DNA of 39,429 nt from Mycobacteriaceae bacterium (GCA_019245755.1 JAFARC010000059.1:1-39429); one strand, 5' to 3'. Counted from the stretch's first letter, positions 25,673 through 36,052 are shown. Notes: generated by a model not told the origin, from the sequence alone. Translations and numbers: made by a program.

Positions 25673-26143
25673 ATGACTGTGGCACTGCACCGGTCCTGGG
25701 CCAAGGATCTGGGCACCGCGACGCTCTACGAGCTGCTCAAACTGAGGGTCGAGGTGTTCGTCGTCGAACAGGCCTGCCCGTACCCCGAACTCGACGGCCG
25801 CGACCTGCTCACCGAGACCCGGCACTTCTGGATCGAGGGTGCAGACGGGGAGGTGATCTCGACGCTGCGGCTGATGGAGGAGCATGCCGGCGGCCACAAG
25901 GCGTTCCGGATCGGCCGGCTGTGCACCCGCCGGGGGGCCCGCGGCCACGGCCACACCACCCGCTTGCTGCAGGCCGCGCTGGCCGACGTCGGCGACTACC
26001 CGTGCCGCATCGACGCGCAAACCTACCTCGAGGACATGTATGCCCGGCACGGGTTCGTGCGGGCCGGCGTCGAGTTCGTCGAGGACGGCATTCCGCACGT
26101 GCCGATGCTGCGCTCGGGCACCCGGACCGCAGAAGCGCCGTGA
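25673..26143 (+). CDS. GNAT-family N-acetyltransferase (ElaA-like, Rv2851c type)
   Basis: A 156-residue ElaA-type acetyltransferase. The start [23 protein letters not shown] matches the family's LYxLLxLRxxVFVVEQxCPYxExDG block. The acetyl-CoA motif is [21 protein letters not shown], and [14 protein letters not shown] follows. Substrate unknown. The TGA overlaps the chelatase GTG as GTGA. Confidence 0.9.
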   Translation: MTVALHRSWAKDLGTATLYELLKLRVEVFVVEQACPYPELDGRDLLTETRHFWIEGADGEVISTLRLMEEHAGGHKAFRIGRLCTRRGARGHGHTTRLLQAALADVGDYPCRIDAQTYLEDMYARHGFVRAGVEFVEDGIPHVPMLRSGTRTAEAP

Positions 26144-27945
26144 CGCCCGGGTACCCGTTCACGGCGATCGTCGGCCACCACCAACTGCGGCTGGCGCTGC
26201 TGCTGTGCGCGGTGCGCCCACAGATCGGCGGCGTGCTGGTCCGTGGCGAGAAGGGCACCGCGAAATCCACCGCGGTGCGCGCACTGGCGGCGCTGTTGTC
26301 CCGGCTGGGCGACGGCCGGCTCGTCGAGTTGCCGATCGGGGCCACCGAGGACCGGGTCATCGGGTCGCTGGATCTGCAGCGCGTGCTGCGCGACGGCGAG
26401 CACGCCTTCACTCCCGGGCTGTTGGCCCAGGCGCACGGCGGTGTGCTCTACGTCGACGAGGTCAACCTCCTCGGCGATCACCTGGTCGACGTGCTTCTCG
26501 ACGCCGCCGCGATGGGCCGTGTGCACATCGAGCGGGACGGCGTGTCGCACACCCACGAGGCACGGTTCATGCTGGTCGGCACGATGAACCCGGAGGAGGG
26601 CGAGTTGCGCCCGCAGCTGCTGGACCGGTTCGGGCTGACCGTCGACGTCACGGCATCCCGCGATGTCGACGAGCGTGCCGAGGTGATCCGCCGGCAGATG
26701 GCGTTCGAGGCGGACCCGGCCGGATTCGCCGAGCGCTACGCCGAGGCCGACGCCGAGCTGGGCCGCCGCGTCGCGGCCGCCCGCGCCGCGGTCGCTGACG
26801 TCGAGCTGCCCGACACCGAACTGCGCCGGATCGCCGCGCTGTGCGCGGCGTTCGGCGTCGACGGGATGCGGGCCGACCTGGTGGTTGCGCGGGCGGCCGC
26901 GGCCCACGCTGCCTGGCGCGGGGCCGGCTTCATCGAATTAACGGACATCCGCGTGGCCGCCGAATTGGCGCTGCCGCACCGGCGTCGCCGCGACCCGTTC
27001 GACGAGCCGGGCCTCGACCCGGCCCGGCTCGACGAGGCCTTGGCGCAAGCCGCCGACGGCGGGCCCGATCCCGATCCAGATCCGCCCGGCGGTGGCGGTA
27101 TGTCACCGGAAAGCGCACCCCCGCAAGCGCAGTCGGGCGGCGTTCCACGGCGCAGCGCGCCCCCGACGGCGCAGTTTCGGACCCGCGTGCTGACCGTGCC
27201 CGGCGTCGGCGACGGGGCGCCCGGGCGCCGGTCGCGGGCGCGCAACCGGCACGGCAGCGCGATATCCGCCCATCGGACCGACGGTTTCGGGGTCCACCTG
27301 TTCGGCACCGTGCTGGCCGCCGCGCGGCGAGCCGACCGCTCCGGGCCGCCGCGGGTGGCCGCCGACGACGTGCGCCGGGCGATACGCGAGGGCCGGGAAA
27401 GCAACACGGTGATCTTCCTGGTCGACGCGTCCGGATCGATGGCGGCGCGCGACCGGATGGCCGCCGTCGGTGGCGCAACGCTGTCGCTGCTGCGTGACGC
27501 GTACCAGCGCCGCGACAAGGTCGCGGTGATCACGTTCCGCGGCAACGGCGCCCGCGTGCTGCTGCCGCCGACGTCGTCGGTGCACACCGCGTCGGCGCGC
27601 CTTGCCCGGTTCGACACTGGCGGCACCACACCACTGGCCGCGGGGCTGCTGACCGCCCGCGACGTGGTGGCCGCCGAACGGGTCCGCGACCCCGCGCGCC
27701 GCTGCCTGGTTGTGGTGCTCACCGACGGCCGGGCCACCGGGGGGCCGGATCCGCTGGGACGGGCCCGGCTGGCCGCCCGCCGGCTGATCGCGTCCGGCAC
27801 GGCCGCGGTCGTCGTCGACTGCGAAACGTCGTGGGTTCGGCTGGGCCTGGCCGAGGATCTCGCCGGCTATCTGGGCGCGCCGTCCGTGCGGCTGGCGCAG
27901 CTGCGGGCCGAGGGCCTCACCGAGGTCGTCCGCGGCGCCGCCTGA
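26140..27945 (+). CDS. Mg/Co-chelatase AAA+ and vWA fusion subunit (ChlI-ChlD type)
   Basis: A 601-residue fusion. Residues 1-330 form an AAA+ ChlI/BchI-like ATPase with Walker [10 protein letters not shown] (36-44), Walker [11 protein letters not shown] and the sensor [19 protein letters not shown] Pro-rich acidic linker spans about 305-345. The C-terminal half is a vWA domain with the MIDAS motif [11 protein letters not shown], the TGGTTPLA Thr and LTDGRATGG Asp. Corresponds to Rv2850c. No bacteriochlorophyll genes are seen; location immediately before cobO and cobB suggests the motor and scaffold for CobN cobaltochelatase rather than magnesium insertion, which is an inference. Confidence 0.9.
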   Translation: MTPGYPFTAIVGHHQLRLALLLCAVRPQIGGVLVRGEKGTAKSTAVRALAALLSRLGDGRLVELPIGATEDRVIGSLDLQRVLRDGEHAFTPGLLAQAHGGVLYVDEVNLLGDHLVDVLLDAAAMGRVHIERDGVSHTHEARFMLVGTMNPEEGELRPQLLDRFGLTVDVTASRDVDERAEVIRRQMAFEADPAGFAERYAEADAELGRRVAAARAAVADVELPDTELRRIAALCAAFGVDGMRADLVVARAAAAHAAWRGAGFIELTDIRVAAELALPHRRRRDPFDEPGLDPARLDEALAQAADGGPDPDPDPPGGGGMSPESAPPQAQSGGVPRRSAPPTAQFRTRVLTVPGVGDGAPGRRSRARNRHGSAISAHRTDGFGVHLFGTVLAAARRADRSGPPRVAADDVRRAIREGRESNTVIFLVDASGSMAARDRMAAVGGATLSLLRDAYQRRDKVAVITFRGNGARVLLPPTSSVHTASARLARFDTGGTTPLAAGLLTARDVVAAERVRDPARRCLVVVLTDGRATGGPDPLGRARLAARRLIASGTAAVVVDCETSWVRLGLAEDLAGYLGAPSVRLAQLRAEGLTEVVRGAA

Positions 27946-27960
27946 GCGAGGAGAGTCACG

Positions 27961-28575
27961 ATGCCGCAAGGCCGGCCGATCACCGTACCCGACGACGGGC
28001 TGACCACCCGGGCCCGCCGTCACGTACCGCTGCTGGCGGTGCACACCGGAACCGGAAAAGGCAAGTCGACAGCCGCCTTCGGGATGGCCCTGCGGGCCTG
28101 GAACGCCGGTTTCGACATCGCCGTGTTCCAGTTCGTCAAGAGCGCCAAATGGAAAGTGGGTGAACAGGCCGCATTCCGTGAGCTGGGCCGGCTGCATGAC
28201 GAACACGGCATCGGCGGAGCCGTCGAGTGGCACCGGATGGGCGCCGGGTGGTCGTGGGCCCGCAAGGACGGCAGCGACCAGGACCACGCCGCGGTGGCCG
28301 CCGACGGCTGGGCCGAGATCGCCCGGCGGCTGGCCGAACAGCGCCATGACTTCTACGTGCTCGACGAGTTCACGTATCCGCTCAACTGGGGCTGGGTCGA
28401 CGTCGCCGAGGTGGTCACCACCCTGACCGGCCGGCCCGGTGTGCAGCACGTCGTGATCACCGGTCGCGACGCGCCGCCGCCACTGCTGGCGGTCGCCGAC
28501 CTCGTCACCGAGATGACCAAGGTCAAACATCCGATGGATACCGGCCGCAAGGGCCAGCGGGGTATCGAATGGTGA
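27961..28575 (+). CDS. cobO: Corrinoid adenosyltransferase
   Basis: Transfers adenosyl from ATP to cob(I)yrinate a,c-diamide. The 204-residue CobA/CobO/BtuR-family protein has the P-loop HTGTGKGKSTAAFG (GTGKGKST at 30-37), FQFVKSAKW, VLDEFTYPLNWGW and VITGRDAPP. A strong SD, GAGGAG at 27948-27953, is 7 nt before the ATG. The stop overlaps the cobB start by 7 bases (ATG 28569) or 4 (GTG 28572). Confidence 0.96.
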   Translation: MPQGRPITVPDDGLTTRARRHVPLLAVHTGTGKGKSTAAFGMALRAWNAGFDIAVFQFVKSAKWKVGEQAAFRELGRLHDEHGIGGAVEWHRMGAGWSWARKDGSDQDHAAVAADGWAEIARRLAEQRHDFYVLDEFTYPLNWGWVDVAEVVTTLTGRPGVQHVVITGRDAPPPLLAVADLVTEMTKVKHPMDTGRKGQRGIEW

Positions 28576-29978
28576 GCACACCGGCGGTGGTGATCGCGGC
28601 GCCGTCGTCGGGCAGCGGAAAAACCACGGTCGCAACAGGTTTGATCGGTGCGCTGCGTCGCGCCGGCCGCCTGGTGGCCGCGTTCAAGGCGGGTCCGGAC
28701 TTCATCGACCCTGGCTACCACACGCTCGCCGCCGGGCGCCCGGGACGCAATCTCGACCCGGTGCTGGTCGGCGAGGCGCTGATCGGTCCGCTGTACCGGC
28801 ACGGGTGCCGGGGCGCCGACATCGCGGTCGTCGAGGGGGTGATGGGGCTCTTCGACGGGCGCATCGACGTGGCTGACTCCGGTGCGGCAACGGGTTCCAC
28901 CGCACATGTGGCGGCGCTGCTCGGTGCGCCGGTGGTCCTGGTGGTCGACGCGCGCGGCCAGAGCCACAGCGTGGCCGCTCTGCTGCACGGCTTTTCGACG
29001 TTCCCGGCTGCGGGAAAGCCGACCCGCATCGCCGGCGTGGTGCTCAACCGGGTCGGCTCGCCCCGCCACGAGCAGGTGCTGCGCCAGGCCTGCGAGCGGG
29101 CCGGCACCCGGGTGCTCGGCGCGATCCCGCGGGCCGACGAGATGTCGCTGCCCTCCCGTCATCTGGGGCTTGTCACCGCCGTCGAGCACGGCAGGCGGGC
29201 GCAGCAGGCGGTCGAGGCGATGACCGCGTTGGTCGGCCGCCACGTCGACGTTTCGGCGGTGGCCGCCGCCGCCGCCAGCCACGTCACCGACCCGCCCTGG
29301 CAGGCGTCGGCCGCCGGGCCGGTTGGCGACCGCGTCACGGTCGCGATGGCTGCGGGCAAGGCATTCAGCTTCGGCTACGCCGAGCACACCGAGCTGCTCA
29401 GCGCCGCGGGCGCCGACGTCGTCCGGTTCGACCCGTTGACCGATCGGCTGCCGGACGACACCGCCGCGGTCGTGCTGCCCGGCGGGTTTCCCGAACAGTT
29501 CGCCGCCCAGCTGTCGGCCAATGAGGTGCTGCGTCGACAGCTGCGGGCGCTGGCCCGCGCCGGGGGGCCGGTGCAGGCCGAATGCGCCGGGCTGACCTAC
29601 CTGGTCTCCGAGCTGGACGGGCACCCGATGTGCGGCGTGCTGGCCGGCTCCGCGCGCTTCACCGAGCGCCTGACGCTGCGCTACCACGACGCGGTAGCTG
29701 CGACCGATTCGCCGCTGTATGCGGCGGGCGAGCGCGTCGTCGGCCATGAATTCCACCGCACCGCGGTCACCTTCGCCCACAGTTATCCCCCCGCCTGGGC
29801 GTACCGCGGCCGCTCGTCGCGTTCCATCCGCGACTCGGTCTGCGATGTGCCGACCCTGCGTGACGGCGCCGTGCACCGCAACGTGCACGCCTCCTACCTG
29901 CACACCCATCCCGCCGCCGCGCCGGGCGCGGTGACCCGCTTCGTGGCGCACGCCGCCGGATCGAGGCTCGCCCGGTGA
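28569..29978 (+). CDS. cobB: Cobyrinate a,c-diamide synthase
   Basis: Amidates the a and c carboxylates of (hydrogeno)cobyrinate with glutamine and ATP. The 469-residue protein has the ATP-binding IAAPSSGSGKTTVATG near the N-terminus, AFKAGPDFIDPGYH, VEGVMGLFDG, and a C-terminal glutaminase with Cys in VQAECAGLTYLV and a His in HASYLHTHP. It belongs to the CobB/CbiA family and pairs with cobQ upstream in the window. Overlaps cysG by four bases (GTGA). Confidence 0.96.
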   Translation: MVSTPAVVIAAPSSGSGKTTVATGLIGALRRAGRLVAAFKAGPDFIDPGYHTLAAGRPGRNLDPVLVGEALIGPLYRHGCRGADIAVVEGVMGLFDGRIDVADSGAATGSTAHVAALLGAPVVLVVDARGQSHSVAALLHGFSTFPAAGKPTRIAGVVLNRVGSPRHEQVLRQACERAGTRVLGAIPRADEMSLPSRHLGLVTAVEHGRRAQQAVEAMTALVGRHVDVSAVAAAAASHVTDPPWQASAAGPVGDRVTVAMAAGKAFSFGYAEHTELLSAAGADVVRFDPLTDRLPDDTAAVVLPGGFPEQFAAQLSANEVLRRQLRALARAGGPVQAECAGLTYLVSELDGHPMCGVLAGSARFTERLTLRYHDAVAATDSPLYAAGERVVGHEFHRTAVTFAHSYPPAWAYRGRSSRSIRDSVCDVPTLRDGAVHRNVHASYLHTHPAAAPGAVTRFVAHAAGSRLAR

Positions 29979-31183
29979 CCGACAACGCCTACCTGGTCGG
30001 GCTGCGGCTGGCCGGCCGGAAGGTCGTCGTCGTCGGCGGCGGCTCGGTCGCCCAGCGCCGGCTGCCGTTGCTGGTCGCCAGCGGCGCCGACGTCGAGGTG
30101 ATCACCCGCGCCGCCACCCCCGCGGTGGAGGCAATGAGCGGAATCACCCTGGCGCTGCGCGACTATCGCGCCGGCGACCTGGCCGACGCCTGGTACGCGA
30201 TCGCGGCCACCGACGATTCGGAGGTCAACGCGGCGGTCGTCGCCGAAGCCGAAGCCCGGCACATTTTCTGCGTGCGCGCCGACATCGCCCGTGACGGAAC
30301 CGCGGTCACGCCGGCCTCGTTCGAGTACGAGGGGCTCGCGGTCGGGGTGCTGGCCGGCGGCGAGCACCGTCGGTCCGCGGCGATCCGGTCGGCGATCCAC
30401 GAGGCGTTCCAGCACGGCGTCATCACCGCCGGGGCGCCCGGCGTCGTGCGCGGCGGCGTCGCGCTGGTCGGTGGCGGCCCCGGCGACCCGGAGCTGATCA
30501 CAGTGCGGGGCCGACGGCTGCTGGCGCACGCCGACGTCGTGGTCGCCGATCGGCTCGCCCCGCCGCAGCTGCTGGCCGAGCTGCCGCCGCACGTGGAGGT
30601 GATCGACGCGGCGAAGATTCCGTACGGCCGGGCGATGGCACAGGATGCGATCAACGCGGTGATGATCGAGCGCGCCCGGGCACACAAGTTCGTGGTGCGG
30701 CTCAAGGGCGGCGACCCGTTCGTCTTCGCCCGCGGCTACGAGGAGGTGCTGGCCTGCGCGGACGCCGGCATCCCGGTCACGGTCGTGCCGGGTGTGACAA
30801 GTGCCATAGCCGTGCCCGCCCTGGCCGGTGTTCCGGTCACCCACCGTTCGGTCACCCACGAGTTTGTCGTGGTCAGCGGTCATCTGCCGCCGGGGCATCC
30901 GGAATCGTTAGTGAATTGGAATGCGCTGGCCGCGATGTCGGGCACGGTTGTGTTGATGATGGCCGTGGAGCGCATCGAGCTGTTTGCCGACGCCCTGGTT
31001 GACGGGGGGCGACCTGCGGATACGCCGGTGCTGGTGGTCCAGAGCGGCAGCACCGCCGCCCAGCGGACCGTGCGCACGACGCTGGTCGACGCGGCCCGGC
31101 GCATTCGCGAGGAGGGCATCCGGCCGCCGGCGGTCGTCGTGGTGGGCGCCGTCGCGGGGTTTCCCGACTTAAAGGAACAGTAA
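29975..31183 (+). CDS. cysG: Siroheme/precorrin-2 synthase, dehydrogenase-methyltransferase fusion
   Basis: A 402-residue fusion. The N-terminal ~150 residues are the NAD-dependent precorrin-2 dehydrogenase/ferrochelatase domain (VVVVGGGSVAQRRLPLL). The rest is uroporphyrinogen III C-methyltransferase (VALVGGGPGDPELITVRG, KIPYGRAMAQ, FVVRLKGGDPFVFARG, VVPGVTSAIAVPALAGVPVTHR). It makes precorrin-2 and siroheme, the branch point of corrinoid and siroheme synthesis. The TAA stop (31181-31183) lies inside the inverted repeat that precedes efpA. Confidence 0.95.
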   Translation: MTDNAYLVGLRLAGRKVVVVGGGSVAQRRLPLLVASGADVEVITRAATPAVEAMSGITLALRDYRAGDLADAWYAIAATDDSEVNAAVVAEAEARHIFCVRADIARDGTAVTPASFEYEGLAVGVLAGGEHRRSAAIRSAIHEAFQHGVITAGAPGVVRGGVALVGGGPGDPELITVRGRRLLAHADVVVADRLAPPQLLAELPPHVEVIDAAKIPYGRAMAQDAINAVMIERARAHKFVVRLKGGDPFVFARGYEEVLACADAGIPVTVVPGVTSAIAVPALAGVPVTHRSVTHEFVVVSGHLPPGHPESLVNWNALAAMSGTVVLMMAVERIELFADALVDGGRPADTPVLVVQSGSTAAQRTVRTTLVDAARRIREEGIRPPAVVVVGAVAGFPDLKEQ

Positions 31184-31192
31184 GAGTACTGT
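31177..31192. promoter_or_regulatory. 6-4-6 inverted repeat upstream of efpA
   Basis: ACAGTA (31177-31182), AGAG, TACTGT (31187-31192) is a perfect dyad. It overlaps the cysG stop and ends 13 nt before the efpA ATG. GTAAG also repeats directly at 31180 and 31191, one helical turn apart. The AT-rich composition stands out from the surroundings. It is a candidate operator for the efflux genes; AAGG at 31193-31196 is the only SD-like sequence. Confidence 0.5.
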
Positions 31193-31205
31193 AAGGTAAC
31201 CCGCT

Positions 31206-32750
31206 ATGACGGCTCTCAACGATGCGCAGCGGGCGGGCCTGGACATCCGGGACAGGGCACTTGCGCATCCCGAGCGCAGGTATTACCCGACGTGGCTGCC
31301 GTCGCGGCGGTTCATCGCCGCTGTCGTCGCAATCGGTGGCATGCAGCTTCTGGCCACGATGGACAGCACCGTCGCGATCGTCGCGCTGCCCAAGATCCAA
31401 AACGAGCTCGACCTGTCCGACGCCGGTCGCAGCTGGGTGATCACCGCCTACGTGCTGACCTTCGGCGGGCTGATGCTGCTCGGCGGCCGGCTCGGCGACA
31501 CCATCGGCCGCAAGCGCACGTTCATCGGCGGTGTCGCGCTGTTCACGATCGCCTCCATCCTGTGCGGCGCCTCCTGGGACGAGGCCACCATGGTGACCGC
31601 GCGGCTGCTGCAGGGCGTGGGCGCGGCCATCGCATCGCCGACGGCGCTCGCGCTGATTGCCACCACGTTCCCGAAGGGACCGGCCCGCAACGCCGCCACC
31701 GCGATATTTGCGGCCATGACCGGCATCGGCTCGGTCATGGGCCTGATGGTGGGTGGCGCGCTCACCGAGTTGTCCTGGCGGCTGGCGTTTCTGGTGAACG
31801 TGCCGATCGGCCTGCTGATGATGTACCTGGCCTACACGACGCTGACCGAGACCCATCGTGAGCCGCGCAAGCTCGACGCCACCGGCGCGATCCTGGCCAC
31901 GCTGGGCTGCACCGCGGCGGTGTTCGGCTTCTCGATGGGCCCCGAGCAGGGCTGGGTCTCGCCGGTCACGATCTCGTCGGGTGTTGCGGCGGTGGTCTTG
32001 CTCGGCGCGTTCCTGCTGGTCGAGCGGACCGCCGACAACCCGCTGGTGCCGTTCGACCTGTTCGGCGACCGCAACCGCCTCGCGACGTTCGCGGCGATCT
32101 TTTTGGCCGGCGGGGTGATGTTCACGCTGACCGTGCTGATCGGCCTGTACGTGCAGGACATCATGGGCTACAGCGCGCTGCGCGCCGGCGTCGGCTTCAT
32201 TCCGTTCGTCATCGCGTTGGGCATCGGCCTCGGCCTGTCGTCGCACCTGGTGTCGCTGTTCCCGCCGCGCGTGCTGGTCATTGCCGGCGGTGTGCTGGTG
32301 CTGGGCGCGATGCTGTACGGCTCGACGCTCAACCGCGGCATCCCGTACTTCCCCGACCTGGTGGTCCCGATCGTCGTCGGTGGGTTCGGGATCGGCATGA
32401 TCGTCGTGCCGCTCACCGTCTCGGCGATCGCCGGCGTGGGCCTCGACCGGATCGGACCCGTCTCGGCGATCGCGCTCATGCTGCAGAACCTCGGCGGTCC
32501 GGTGATCCTGGCGATCATCCAGGCCGTGATCACGTCGCGCACCCTGTACCTGGGCGGCACGACCGCCCCCGTCAAGTTCATGGACAGCCACCAGCTGCAC
32601 GCGCTGGACCAGGGCTACACCTACGGGCTGCTGTGGGTGGCCGGGGTGGCCGTCCTTGTCGGCGGCGCGGCGCTGCTCATCGGCTATTCGGCCGAGGAGG
32701 TAGCCCACGCGCAGGAGGTCAAGGACGCGCTGGACGCCGGGGAACTCTAG
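31206..32750 (+). CDS. efpA: EfpA-type multidrug efflux MFS transporter
   Basis: A 514-residue QacA-type (14-segment) major facilitator. It has MFS motif A GGRLGDTIGRKR between helices 2 and 3, SWRLAFLVNVPIG, and a C-terminus ending AHAQEVKDALDAGEL, as recalled for M. tuberculosis EfpA (Rv2846c), a drug and lipid-linked exporter. The N-terminal cytoplasmic region (~38 residues, containing RYYPTWLPSRRF) is shorter than in M. tuberculosis. ATG at 31206 is 22 nt after cysG, behind a candidate operator. A paralog follows. Confidence 0.95.
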   Translation: MTALNDAQRAGLDIRDRALAHPERRYYPTWLPSRRFIAAVVAIGGMQLLATMDSTVAIVALPKIQNELDLSDAGRSWVITAYVLTFGGLMLLGGRLGDTIGRKRTFIGGVALFTIASILCGASWDEATMVTARLLQGVGAAIASPTALALIATTFPKGPARNAATAIFAAMTGIGSVMGLMVGGALTELSWRLAFLVNVPIGLLMMYLAYTTLTETHREPRKLDATGAILATLGCTAAVFGFSMGPEQGWVSPVTISSGVAAVVLLGAFLLVERTADNPLVPFDLFGDRNRLATFAAIFLAGGVMFTLTVLIGLYVQDIMGYSALRAGVGFIPFVIALGIGLGLSSHLVSLFPPRVLVIAGGVLVLGAMLYGSTLNRGIPYFPDLVVPIVVGGFGIGMIVVPLTVSAIAGVGLDRIGPVSAIALMLQNLGGPVILAIIQAVITSRTLYLGGTTAPVKFMDSHQLHALDQGYTYGLLWVAGVAVLVGGAALLIGYSAEEVAHAQEVKDALDAGEL

Positions 32751-32788
32751 CGGCGAGCGGCCCGTCCGCCGCCGGGGTTACGCCTCGG

Positions 32789-32794
32789 TAGGGT
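32789..32794 (+). promoter_or_regulatory. Putative leaderless -10 box for the second efpA-like gene
   Basis: TAGGGT ends 8 nt before the ATG at 32803, suggesting the second pump can be transcribed separately from efpA. Confidence 0.4.
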
Positions 32795-32802
32795 AGAAAC
32801 CC

Positions 32803-34296
32803 ATGTTCGCGGCGCGGCGTACCCAGCGGGTGTCGGACCCGCTGGCCCCCAGCGTCATCGGGATCGCGATCATCGCGATCACCGGCATGCAGCTGATGTC
32901 GACGCTCGACGGCACCATCGTCGTGGTGGCGCTGCCCAGAATCCAAAACGAGCTCGACCTGTCCGATGCCGCGAAGAGCTGGGTGATCACCGCCTACGTG
33001 CTGACCTTCGGCGGCCTGCTGCTGCTCGGCGGGCGCGTCGGCGACGCGGTCGGGCACAGGCGGGCCTTCCTCGGTGGTGTGGCCGTGTTCACGGCGGCGT
33101 CGCTGGTGTGCGGGTTGGCGTTCGACGACGTGATGCTGATCGGCGCCCGCGCCGTGCAGGGCATCGGGGCCGCGGTCGCCGCGCCGACCGGGCTGGCGCT
33201 CATCGCGTCGACCTATGCCGTCGGGCGCGCCCGCAACCAGGCGATGGCGGTATCGGCCGCGATGCAGGGTGTCGGGTCGGTGCTGGGCCTGGTCCTCGGC
33301 GGCGCGTTCACGGTGATCTCCTGGCGGCTGGCGTTTCTGATCAACGTGCCGATCGGCACCGTGATCATGGCGATCGCGGCCACCCGGCTGCGCGAAACCC
33401 ACCGCGAGCGCCTGACCCTGGATGCCACCGGCGCGGTGCTGGCGACGCTGGCCTGTACTACCGCGGTACTGGTCTTCACCCAGGGCCCTCCCCTTGGTTG
33501 GGGAAACGTGTGGGTGATCGCGGCGATGGTGGCCACGGTGCTGCTGTTGGGAAGCTTTCTTGTGGTCGAGCGGACCGCCGAGCATCCGCTGGTTCCGCTG
33601 TCGCTGTTTTCCAACCGCAACCGGGTGATGACGTTCGTGTCGCTGTTTCTGGCGGGCGGTGTGCTGCTGACGCTGACCGTGATGATCGGGCTGTACGTGC
33701 AGAACCTGATGGGGTACTCGGCGCTGCGGGCCGGGGTCTGCTTCATCCCGTTCGCGGTCGCGCTGGCGCTGGGCAATGTCTGCGCGGCCCGGGTCGCGCC
33801 GCAGATCGCGCCGCGGTGGCTGATCATCGGCGGCGGCGCATTCGTGATGGGCGCGATGCTGTACGGATCGACGATCAACCGCACGATCTCCTATTTCCCC
33901 GACTTGTTCGTGCCGATCGTCGTCGGCGGCTTCGGGATCGGGGTGATCTCGGTCGTGCTGCCGCTGTGCGCGCTGGCCGACGTCGGCCCGCGCGAGATCG
34001 GCCCGGTGTCGGCGATCACGCTGATGGTGCAGAACCTCGGCGGCCCGCTAGTGCTGGTCGCGATCCAGGCCGTGCAGGTGTCGCGCACGCTGTATCTGGG
34101 CGGCACGACGGGGCCGGTCGGCCGGATGACTCCCGCGCAGCTCAACGCGCTCGACCACGGCTACACCTACTCGCTGCTGTGGGTGGCCGCGGTTTCGCTG
34201 CTCGGCGGCGTCAGCGCGCTGCTGATCGGCTTCTCGGCCGGCCAGATCGCCGCCGCGCAGCACACCCGCGAGGCCGTGGAGGCCGGCGAGCTCTGA
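32803..34296 (+). CDS. Second EfpA-like MFS efflux transporter (tandem paralog)
   Basis: A 497-residue QacA-type MFS protein that aligns with EfpA over its whole length, sharing blocks such as [42 protein letters not shown] and [10 protein letters not shown]. It lacks EfpA's N-terminal extension; motif A reads [12 protein letters not shown], with His for the usual Lys/Arg, and the middle of the chain is diverged ([20 protein letters not shown]). Only 52 bases separate it from efpA. The likely role is efflux with a different substrate range. Confidence 0.9.
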   Translation: MFAARRTQRVSDPLAPSVIGIAIIAITGMQLMSTLDGTIVVVALPRIQNELDLSDAAKSWVITAYVLTFGGLLLLGGRVGDAVGHRRAFLGGVAVFTAASLVCGLAFDDVMLIGARAVQGIGAAVAAPTGLALIASTYAVGRARNQAMAVSAAMQGVGSVLGLVLGGAFTVISWRLAFLINVPIGTVIMAIAATRLRETHRERLTLDATGAVLATLACTTAVLVFTQGPPLGWGNVWVIAAMVATVLLLGSFLVVERTAEHPLVPLSLFSNRNRVMTFVSLFLAGGVLLTLTVMIGLYVQNLMGYSALRAGVCFIPFAVALALGNVCAARVAPQIAPRWLIIGGGAFVMGAMLYGSTINRTISYFPDLFVPIVVGGFGIGVISVVLPLCALADVGPREIGPVSAITLMVQNLGGPLVLVAIQAVQVSRTLYLGGTTGPVGRMTPAQLNALDHGYTYSLLWVAAVSLLGGVSALLIGFSAGQIAAAQHTREAVEAGEL

Positions 34297-34298
34297 AT

Positions 34299-34304
34299 TA
34301 AGCT
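34299..34304 (+). promoter_or_regulatory. Putative -10 box for proS
   Basis: TAAGCT, right after the efflux gene's TGA, ends 8 nt before the GTG at 34313. Only 16 bases separate the genes and no SD is visible. Confidence 0.35.
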
Positions 34305-34312
34305 GGCCCGCT

Positions 34313-36052
34313 GTGATCACTCGCATGTCCGAGCTGTTCGTGCGCACGCTGCGCGAGGACCCCGCCGACGCCGAAGTGCCCAGCCACAAGCTGCTGATTC
34401 GGGCCGGCTACGTGCGGCCCGTCGCGCCCGGCCTGTACACCTGGCTGCCGCTCGGCCTGCGGGTGCTGCGCAAGGTCGAGCGCATCGTCCGCGAGGAGAT
34501 GAACGCGATCGGCGGCCAGGAGATTCTGCTTCCCGCGCTGCTTCCGCGCGCGCCGTACGAGACGACCAACCGCTGGACGGAGTACGGCGACGGGGTGTTT
34601 CGGCTCAAGGATCGCCGTGGCGCCGACTACCTGCTCGGCCCCACCCACGAAGAGCTGTTCACCCTGACCGTCAAGGGGGAGTACAGCTCCTACAAGGATT
34701 TCCCGTTGCGGCTCTACCAGATCCAGACCAAATACCGCGACGAGGCCCGGCCCCGGGCCGGCATCCTGCGGGGCCGCGAGTTCGTCATGAAGGACTCTTA
34801 CTCGTTCGACGTCGACGACGAGGGGCTCAAGGCCGCCTATGACGCGCACCGCGAGGCCTATCAGCGGATGTTCGACCGGATGGGTGTGCGGTATGTCATC
34901 GTCTCGGCGGTGTCGGGTGCGATGGGTGGCAGCGCGTCCGAGGAGTTCCTGGCCGAAAGCCCGATCGGCGAGGACACCTTCGTGCGGTGCCTGGAGTCCG
35001 GCTACGCGGCGAATGTGGAAGCGGTCATCACCGCGCGTCCGGAGTCGCTGCCGATCGACCCAATGCCCGAACCGGTGGTGTACGACACCGGTGACACCCC
35101 CACGATCGCCACCCTGGTGAAGTGGGCCAACTCCGCCGACCTCGGCCGCACCGTCACCGCCGCCGACACGCTGAAGAACGTGATGCTCAAGGTCCGCCAA
35201 CCCGGATCCATCGATTGGGAATTGCTGGCCGTGGGCATTCCTGGCGACCGCGCGATCGACGACAAGCGGCTGGCGGCGGCGCTGGACCCCGCCGAATACG
35301 CCATGCTCGGCGACGACGACTTCGCCGGATACCCGTACCTGGTCAAGGGTTACATCGGGCCGAAAGCTTTGAAAGCCAACAAGGTCCGCTACCTGGTCGA
35401 CCCACGGGTGGTGGACGGCACCAGCTGGATAACCGGCGCTGACGAACCCGGCAGGCATGTGGTCGGCCTCGTCGCCGGCCGCGACTTCACGCCCGATGGC
35501 ACGATCGAGGCGGCCGAGGTGCGCGACGGTGACCCCTCGCCCGATGGGGCCGGGCCGCTGGTGTCGGCGCGCGGCATCGAGATCGGCCACATCTTCTCAC
35601 TCGGCCGCAAATACACCGACGCGTTCACCGCCGATGTGCTCGGCGAGGACGGCAGGCCGGTCCGGCTCACCATGGGCTCCTACGGCGTGGGGGTGTCGCG
35701 GCTGGTTGCCGTGATCGCCGAGCAGCACCACGACGAGCTCGGCCTGCGCTGGCCGGCGTCGGTGGCGCCATTCGACGCACACCTGGTGATCGCCAACAAG
35801 GACGCCGCGGCGCGGGCCGGCGCCGCGGAGCTTGCCGCCGACCTGGACCGCATCGGTCTGCAGGTGCTGCTCGACGACCGGCAGTCCTCACCCGGGGTGA
35901 AGTTCACCGACGCCGAGCTGCTCGGCGTGCCGTGGATCGTGGTGGTGGGCCGCGGCTGGGCCGACGGGCTCGTCGAGCTGCGCGGCCGGCTCACCGGCGA
36001 GACCCGCCAACTCGGCGCCGAGGCCACCGGCATCGCCGCCGCACTAGCCTGA
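34313..36052 (+). CDS. proS: Prolyl-tRNA synthetase, bacterial type
   Basis: Charges tRNA-Pro. The 579-residue class II synthetase has motif 1 around [20 protein letters not shown], motif 2 [25 protein letters not shown], an editing (INS) domain inserted at about 225-385, motif 3 [19 protein letters not shown], and the C-terminal anticodon-binding domain ([31 protein letters not shown]). The INS domain marks the bacterial-type enzyme. The 3' end overlaps the convergent DUF4439 gene by 9 bases. Confidence 0.97.
   Translation: MITRMSELFVRTLREDPADAEVPSHKLLIRAGYVRPVAPGLYTWLPLGLRVLRKVERIVREEMNAIGGQEILLPALLPRAPYETTNRWTEYGDGVFRLKDRRGADYLLGPTHEELFTLTVKGEYSSYKDFPLRLYQIQTKYRDEARPRAGILRGREFVMKDSYSFDVDDEGLKAAYDAHREAYQRMFDRMGVRYVIVSAVSGAMGGSASEEFLAESPIGEDTFVRCLESGYAANVEAVITARPESLPIDPMPEPVVYDTGDTPTIATLVKWANSADLGRTVTAADTLKNVMLKVRQPGSIDWELLAVGIPGDRAIDDKRLAAALDPAEYAMLGDDDFAGYPYLVKGYIGPKALKANKVRYLVDPRVVDGTSWITGADEPGRHVVGLVAGRDFTPDGTIEAAEVRDGDPSPDGAGPLVSARGIEIGHIFSLGRKYTDAFTADVLGEDGRPVRLTMGSYGVGVSRLVAVIAEQHHDELGLRWPASVAPFDAHLVIANKDAAARAGAAELAADLDRIGLQVLLDDRQSSPGVKFTDAELLGVPWIVVVGRGWADGLVELRGRLTGETRQLGAEATGIAAALA

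Noticed and set aside
31206..34296. A frameshifted or split single efflux gene
   Set aside because: Both frames are full-length MFS proteins with their own N- and C-termini and separate start signals.
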